Source: Hespellia sp. (GTDB lineage: Bacteria > Bacillota > Clostridia > Lachnospirales > Lachnospiraceae). From it: a stretch of 64,000 nucleotides of DNA. Below the pieces are notes generated by a model. That model did not search any database. It was not told the origin of the DNA and saw only the letters and a program-made list of their open reading frames with translations. The translations under genes were made by a program, and so were the position numbers. Positions 59,998 through 64,000 of the stretch are shown piece by piece. Where the stretch lies: assembly GCA_028694105.1 (NCBI GenBank), contig JAQUUC010000007.1:1-64000 (forward strand), written 5' to 3'. Positions within the stretch are counted from its first letter, which is position 1. Every line of letters begins with the position of its first letter.

Positions 59998-60885
59998 TCA
60001 CCTGCCACGTTTCCGGCTCTTTTCCTTCCTCTTCTCCCAAGTGGACACAATCGCTCCTTCCGGGCAGACGTTCTTGCAGTCACCGCACCGGATGCAATCC
60101 ACGCTGTTCGGCTTTTCCCAGACCTTAATGTCCATCCTGCACACCTTCTGGCAGGCCCCGCACTGCGTGCATTTCCCCGCGTCCACCGTGTACCGGTACA
60201 ATGCCACCGGATTAAACCAGCCATAAATCGCCCCCAGCGGGCACACATATTTACAAAATGGCCGGTAACTGATCACAGACAGCACACCTGTAACCACCAG
60301 CAGCGACACCTTCCACACGAACAGTCCCCCCGTCGCGCTCTGCAGCTCTGGGTTCGCCGCCACCAGCGGTATCCCGCCAAACAGCGTTCCGCTCGGGCAA
60401 ATATATTCGCAGAACCAAGGCTTTCCCATTCCCACAATATCCACCACGACCGACGGCAGTATCACCACGAACAATGCCAGAATCACATATCGCAAATGCT
60501 TCAGATAACGATGCCCCGGCAGGTTCTTTATCTTTTTTACAAATGGAATCTTATACAGCAGATCCTGCACAAGTCCAAACGGACACATCCATCCGCAGAT
60601 CAGCCGTCCAAACAGCGCACCGAACCCCATCAAAAAGCCCATCACATAAGCCGAGACCGTAAAGCTCCGGCTATCCAGCACCGCCTGAAGTGCCCCGATC
60701 GGGCAGGAGCCCAGCGCACCGGGGCAGGAATAGCAGTTCAGACCGGGAACACACAGAGCCTTGGTGCTTCCCTGATATATTTTTCCTTGCAGGAATCCAA
60801 CCGCATACCCATTCGTCACTGCAAAGAAGGCAGCCTGAAACCAATGTCTGAGAATGCCTTTTTTCCTAACCTTGTCCCTACCCAA
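59998..60885 (-). CDS. Polyferredoxin-like 4Fe-4S membrane protein (NapH/CcoG-like)
   Basis: About 295 residues with four to five membrane helices, the CX3CP motifs SRPC-type LICGWMCPFGL and YICPSGT-type loops, and two C-terminal ferredoxin sites (CTQCGACQKVCRMD, CIRCGDCKNVCPEG). It passes electrons across or at the membrane. The start is uncertain; TTG codons at 60885 or 60891 overlap the upstream CXXC gene, whereas the open frame extends to 60957. It lies in a four-gene redox cluster. Confidence 0.83.
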   Translation of the reverse strand: MGRDKVRKKGILRHWFQAAFFAVTNGYAVGFLQGKIYQGSTKALCVPGLNCYSCPGALGSCPIGALQAVLDSRSFTVSAYVMGFLMGFGALFGRLICGWMCPFGLVQDLLYKIPFVKKIKNLPGHRYLKHLRYVILALFVVILPSVVVDIVGMGKPWFCEYICPSGTLFGGIPLVAANPELQSATGGLFVWKVSLLVVTGVLSVISYRPFCKYVCPLGAIYGWFNPVALYRYTVDAGKCTQCGACQKVCRMDIKVWEKPNSVDCIRCGDCKNVCPEGAIVSTWEKRKEKSRKRGR

Positions 60886-61039
60886 TTCCAATACACTCCA
60901 TACAGATATGTACTGCCTTCTGAAGCACGGTCGCGGGCTCTTCGCGTACCACTCCAACTATCATTAACAGAATCGAAAGGCCTAGCAGTGCTACGCCCTT
61001 CCATGTCTGTTTGTTTAAGAAATTCACGATCTTTTTCAT
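60878..61039 (-). CDS. CD1871A-like CXXC-motif small membrane protein
   Basis: A 53-residue protein with one membrane helix (VALLGLSILLMIVGVVR) and a C-terminal CMEC (CXXC) in HICMECIGIG. It matches the small CXXC proteins that precede 4Fe-4S membrane proteins in Clostridia. The ATG at 61039 reads through to a TAG that overlaps the start of the next gene. It likely serves as the thiol partner of the polyferredoxin and the TlpA-like protein. Confidence 0.8.
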   Translation of the reverse strand: MKKIVNFLNKQTWKGVALLGLSILLMIVGVVREEPATVLQKAVHICMECIGIG

Positions 61040-61085
61040 TCAAATACCTATCCTTCCACCACCTGTTTTCCGCAGAAAAAAGCAG

Positions 61086-61496
61086 TTACAACCGAAGTCT
61101 CTGCTCTATATCGGAAATGGTGACTCCGCTCAAATATTTCCTGCATTCTTCATTCAGCTCCCCGCAGAGTCCATCCATCACCTCCGCCATGCCGGAGGAA
61201 ATCATGCAGTCCTTTTCCTTATTCCCCGTATGCCAGCGCATCGTCACCGCCTCAACCTGCACAGCCTCCATCACCTGCGACAGACGTATCTTTTTCACAT
61301 CGTCTCTCAGATAATATCCACCATCGATTCCTTCCCTTGAATCCACAAGGCCTGCCTTTTTGAGTTTCGACATCACCTTCCGGATCCTGACCGGATTGGT
61401 ACACACATTCTCTGCCAGCACTTCACTTGATATCATATCCGCGTGCATGTCAAGGTATACCAGCGCATGCACCGCGATTGCCATTTCTCCCGTCAT
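61086..61496 (-). CDS. Rrf2-family transcriptional regulator
   Basis: A 136-residue Rrf2-type winged-helix regulator (MAIAVHALVYLDMHADMISSEVLAENV, NPVRIRKVMSKLKKAGLVDSREGIDGGYYL). One Cys in KEKDCMISSGM and a second in LCGELNEECRKY are the only candidate cluster or redox ligands; the classical three-Cys set is incomplete. It overlaps the TlpA-like gene by four bases and probably controls this redox operon. Confidence 0.85.
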   Translation of the reverse strand: MTGEMAIAVHALVYLDMHADMISSEVLAENVCTNPVRIRKVMSKLKKAGLVDSREGIDGGYYLRDDVKKIRLSQVMEAVQVEAVTMRWHTGNKEKDCMISSGMAEVMDGLCGELNEECRKYLSGVTISDIEQRLRL

Positions 61497-62104
61497 TGTC
61501 CAAGTTCCTCATCCATAATTTTCATCCAGTCATCCTTCGATCTCGCCCCGGTATAGACATTCTTCACCTTGCCGTCCTGATCGACAAATATCGTCGTAGG
61601 CACCACCTGCACACCACTCAGAATGTTTTTGTTCAGCTCCTCTGACGGTAACATGTGAACGTAATCCGCTCCGGTCTGCTGAACAATGTCGCGTGCAGTG
61701 TCTTCATTCTTCTCCTCAGACACATCAATCGGAATCCCAATGATCTGCAGTTCTTTATCCTTATACTCTGCTGCCAGTGCGCCAAGATCAGGCATCTCAT
61801 TGATACATGGCCCGCAGAACGTTCCCCACACATTGACCATCGTTACTTTCGCATCCTTGAACACCGTCTGCGTCACAGCCTGACCATCTAAGTCCACTGT
61901 CGTAAATGTACCGAAAGAAGCTTCCTCCGCTGCCTCCTCTTTCGCGCCTGCTGCCGCATCTTTTGATTCTGCTGCCGAATCGGTTGTCCCGGATGCTGTA
62001 TCTTTCTTATCGGACGCACCACAGCCTGTCATATATGCAGCTATCGCAAGCAGTACAACCACCATCGGTACTGCTTTTCTTAACTTCTTCATTGATTTTT
62101 TCAT
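61493..62104 (-). CDS. TlpA-family thiol-disulfide lipoprotein
   Basis: A 203-residue exported thioredoxin-like protein. The signal peptide ends in MTGC (lipobox-like Cys near 28), followed by an Ala/Asp/Glu linker, and the thioredoxin domain has VNVWGTFCGPCINEMPDL with the CXXC site and VPTTIFVDQDG as the cis-Pro loop. It is anchored outside the membrane and is probably reduced through the CXXC protein and polyferredoxin encoded downstream. Confidence 0.88.
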   Translation of the reverse strand: MKKSMKKLRKAVPMVVVLLAIAAYMTGCGASDKKDTASGTTDSAAESKDAAAGAKEEAAEEASFGTFTTVDLDGQAVTQTVFKDAKVTMVNVWGTFCGPCINEMPDLGALAAEYKDKELQIIGIPIDVSEEKNEDTARDIVQQTGADYVHMLPSEELNKNILSGVQVVPTTIFVDQDGKVKNVYTGARSKDDWMKIMDEELGQ

Positions 62105-62163
62105 AATTTTACTTCCTCGCTTCCTGAGCTATTGTAAAATAGTTGTTAACAGGTTATACTGTA

Positions 62164-62192
62164 ATAATAAATGTTACAGTTAGAATATGCAA
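62164..62192 (-). promoter_or_regulatory. Promoter of the TlpA/Rrf2/polyferredoxin operon
   Basis: On the minus strand TTGCAT (62187-62192) and TATTAT (62164-62169) are 17 bases apart, 60 bases ahead of the TlpA start. Confidence 0.6.
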
Positions 62193-62230
62193 GTACTTTA
62201 TTATGAACTTATTGTGAATTTACAGATGCA

Positions 62231-62259
62231 TTGCAAATTGTCCTCTGTTCCTCTATAAT
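62231..62259 (+). promoter_or_regulatory. Promoter of the deacetylase gene
   Basis: TTGCAA (62231-62236) and TATAAT (62254-62259) are 17 bases apart and back to back with the TlpA promoter. Transcription would start near 62266, leaving a leader of about 170 bases. Confidence 0.75.
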
Positions 62260-62263
62260 GAGG

Positions 62264-62435
62264 ATATCAGATGTGGGAGTCAAGCCCCCATCTGATATAC
62301 GCTCCGCGAGGATGTGCAGAGATTCGAAGAAGAAGATGTCAGCAAAGCTGACCGAATCTCGCACCAAGACTCGCAAGCGAGTCTTGAAATTAAATATTTA
62401 ACTAAATTTAACTAACATACAAAGGAAGAATAATT
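62264..62435 (+). ncRNA. Structured 5' leader of the deacetylase gene
   Basis: Three hairpins follow the promoter: ATATCAGATG/CATCTGATAT (62264-62298), GAGATTCG/CGAATCTC with inner GTCAGC/GCTGAC (62319-62360), and AAGACTCGC/GCGAGTCTT (62366-62385). The gap between the TlpA and deacetylase genes (331 bases) holds only these and the two promoters. The structure does not match a riboswitch I know. Confidence 0.5.
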
Positions 62436-63875
62436 ATGAGTACACGCCAAAGACATTCAAAAAGGAAACGGGGAGCCGGCAGACACGCGCTGGCGATTAT
62501 AGGTATTCTGCTTTTATTAACGATAATCGGAGCCGGTGGCTGGCTGGGGTGGAAGGTATTTCTGCAGCCTCAGGCAGTCTTAACGGTGACCGCTAAATCT
62601 TATGATATCAAACAGGAGGAAGCTGCACCGGCATACGAACTGACGGTGACCTGCAAGGGCAGCCAAAACCGACTGCTGGATTTTAAGACATGGTACACCG
62701 TAAAGGATTTCATGAAGGACATTGAGCGTGGAGATGTATTTACCTTCGACTGCGATGCAGATACGGCGAAGGAAGATACCTATCCGATTACGCTCACAAT
62801 GAACGAGCAGACGAAGCAGTTCCTAAGCGGCAAATGGAAAGGCAAAGTGTCTGTAAATGCGCAGGAAGGTTCCTTAACAGTCGAGAACAAGAGCGGACAG
62901 TGGGACGGTGAAAATCGATTTAAAGACTGGGATGGCAATGATGTTACTTCAACATGGATTACCTCCAAAGGAAATACATATTATTTTAATGCGGACGGGA
63001 ACAAAGTAACCGGCGTAGCCTCTATTGAGGATAAAATCTACGGATTTGATGACAGTGGTATTATGCTGACCGGCTGGCAGGACGTGGGCGATGCACGTTA
63101 TGATTTTGGAGATGACGGTGCCGCACTGATTGGCTGGCAGGACATTGACACAGCAACTTACTATTTTAATACAGACGGCCAGATGCTCCGTTCCGTCACT
63201 CAGAGTATTGATGGATATGACTGTATCTTCAATGAGGATGGTACGCTGGCTTCGAAAAAATTAGGTTCTAATATCGACCCGAACAAACCGATGATTGCAA
63301 TTACCTTTGATGACGGGCCCGGAAACGATACCTCCAGACTTCTGGACGCAGTCGAACAACATGGAATTCATGTGACATTTTTTATGCTTGGACAACATGC
63401 CGCCGCTTACTCACAGCTGTTACCCCGCATGGAAGCTCTGGGTTGTGAGCTTGGAAATCATTCATGGGACCACCCGCAGCTGACCACCTTAAGTTCCGAT
63501 GAGGTAACCTCACAGGTGAGCAGAACCAATCAGGCCATCAGTCAGGCAGTCGGTCATAATGCAACCGTGCTTCGCCCGCCATACGGCGCAACCAACAAGA
63601 CCGTTTCCTCTCTGGTGGGTCTTCCGCAGATTCTCTGGTCCATAGATACACTGGACTGGAAGACCAAAAGTAAAGACGAAACGGTCCAGTCCATTCTAAG
63701 TGCACAAGATGGTGACATTGTACTGCTGCATGATATTCACAGCTGGTCCGTAGATGCCGCCATCGAGGCATTTCCACAACTGATTGCCAAAGGGTATCAG
63801 CTGGTAACCGTCAGTGAAATGGCACGTGCCAAAGGTGTTACCTTAGATAATGGAGGACAGTATTTTGAATTCTGA
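62436..63875 (+). CDS. Polysaccharide (peptidoglycan) deacetylase with cell-wall-binding repeats
   Basis: A 479-residue membrane-anchored protein. Residues 20-45 are the membrane segment; about 50-150 an unassigned beta domain; 165-265 repeats of the choline-binding/cell-wall type (FNADGNKVTGVA, FDDSGIMLTGWQDVGD, GAALIGWQDIDTATYYFNTDGQML); and 285-470 a NodB deacetylase with ITFDDGPG, HSWDHPQL and RPPYGATN. It should remove acetyl groups from wall N-acetylglucosamine, which gives lysozyme resistance. AAGGAAGAA precedes the ATG. Confidence 0.88.
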   Translation: MSTRQRHSKRKRGAGRHALAIIGILLLLTIIGAGGWLGWKVFLQPQAVLTVTAKSYDIKQEEAAPAYELTVTCKGSQNRLLDFKTWYTVKDFMKDIERGDVFTFDCDADTAKEDTYPITLTMNEQTKQFLSGKWKGKVSVNAQEGSLTVENKSGQWDGENRFKDWDGNDVTSTWITSKGNTYYFNADGNKVTGVASIEDKIYGFDDSGIMLTGWQDVGDARYDFGDDGAALIGWQDIDTATYYFNTDGQMLRSVTQSIDGYDCIFNEDGTLASKKLGSNIDPNKPMIAITFDDGPGNDTSRLLDAVEQHGIHVTFFMLGQHAAAYSQLLPRMEALGCELGNHSWDHPQLTTLSSDEVTSQVSRTNQAISQAVGHNATVLRPPYGATNKTVSSLVGLPQILWSIDTLDWKTKSKDETVQSILSAQDGDIVLLHDIHSWSVDAAIEAFPQLIAKGYQLVTVSEMARAKGVTLDNGGQYFEF

Positions 63876-63893
63876 TCGTTTCATTGAAACTAT

Positions 63894-64000
63894 TTACTGA
63901 TCGGTATCCCATTCCAGCGTAATTCTTCCATCTTTTGGCGGGGCGATTGTCCCCGCCTTTTGAATTGCCGCTGTCATCAAATCCTTATTTTTACCGGCAT
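63894..64000 (-). CDS. Partial hypothetical protein, cut by the window edge
   Basis: The last 35 codons of a minus-strand gene running off the right edge, ending in RITLEWDTDQ. The composition looks protein-like but no family is recognised. It overlaps the hairpin at 63937. Confidence 0.45.
   Translation of the reverse strand, partial: AGKNKDLMTAAIQKAGTIAPPKDGRITLEWDTDQ
63937..63961 (+). terminator. Possible terminator of the deacetylase gene
   Basis: GGCGGGG (63937-63943) pairs with CCCCGCC (63951-63957), followed by TTTT. It lies 60 bases past the deacetylase stop. It also falls within the partial minus-strand frame, so one of the two readings may be wrong. Confidence 0.45.

Overview
The window looks like a chromosomal stretch from a strictly anaerobic Gram-positive gut bacterium of the class Clostridia, most likely Lachnospiraceae. 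The basis is strong AGGAGG-type ribosome binding sites, sigma-A-like promoters, an oxygen-sensitive glycyl radical enzyme with its activase, CyuA-type cysteine desulfidase, a Rrf2/polyferredoxin/TlpA redox cluster and a RAYT transposase with a large family of short GC-rich palindromes. No rRNA, CRISPR array or intact prophage was seen. There are three tRNA genes (Ala-CGC, Val-CAC, Asn-GUU).

Layout. 0-6.9 kb: a SARP/BTAD-type regulator facing a transglutaminase-like lipoprotein and a reduced type IV pilus/type II secretion cluster (PilC/GspF, four small membrane or pseudopilin-like proteins, PilT). 6.9-10.3 kb: two cyclic-di-GMP proteins separated by a seven-copy palindrome array. 10.7-21.6 kb: secreted nuclease, AGCS and EamA transporters, the RAYT transposase, two tandem hypB paralogues, a TRIC-like channel, CyuA and a YfhO-like membrane protein. 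21.8-36.5 kb: a compact minus-strand catabolic operon with a LuxR-type regulator ahead of it. 36.6-40.7 kb: a folate operon (folC, folE, HD-domain protein, folP, folBK). 40.8-44.4 kb: GGDEF protein, tRNAs, EamA transporter, 3-hydroxyacyl-CoA dehydrogenase-like protein. 44.6-50.4 kb: HxlR/flavin reductase genes, an arsenic cluster, an integrase fragment and an XRE/RhuM-Fic pair. 50.4-59.9 kb: metabolic genes followed by an LlaJI/McrBC-like restriction-modification cluster with two m5C methyltransferases and Vsr. 60-63.9 kb: a thiol/electron-transfer cluster and a peptidoglycan-deacetylase-like protein with a structured leader.

The most notable pathway is the 21.8-35.1 kb operon: radical SAM activase, glycyl radical enzyme, TauE/SafE exporter, iron-type alcohol dehydrogenase, DASS transporter, IclR regulator, second DASS transporter, CoA-acylating aldehyde dehydrogenase, and both subunits of an ADP-forming acyl-CoA ligase. 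Together these form a redox-balanced fermentation unit: a radical enzyme makes an aldehyde, half is reduced to an alcohol and half is oxidised through a CoA thioester with ATP gain. The exporter and anion transporters suggest an organosulfonate. I favour dihydroxypropanesulfonate dehydration, with isethionate/sulfoacetate cleavage as the alternative.

The second theme is the palindrome (REP-like) family, consensus near GCCATGGGGACGGTTCCTC, found in at least sixteen clusters between 8 and 44.3 kb and absent from the first 8 kb and from 44.3 kb onward. The copies sit in intergenic gaps, supply stop codons and C-terminal tails to several proteins, and occur in frame inside at least one coding sequence. 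The RAYT gene at 14.5 kb, itself bracketed by such hairpins, is the obvious candidate for mobilising them. Their absence from the arsenic and restriction region, which also looks AT-richer, suggests that part was acquired separately.
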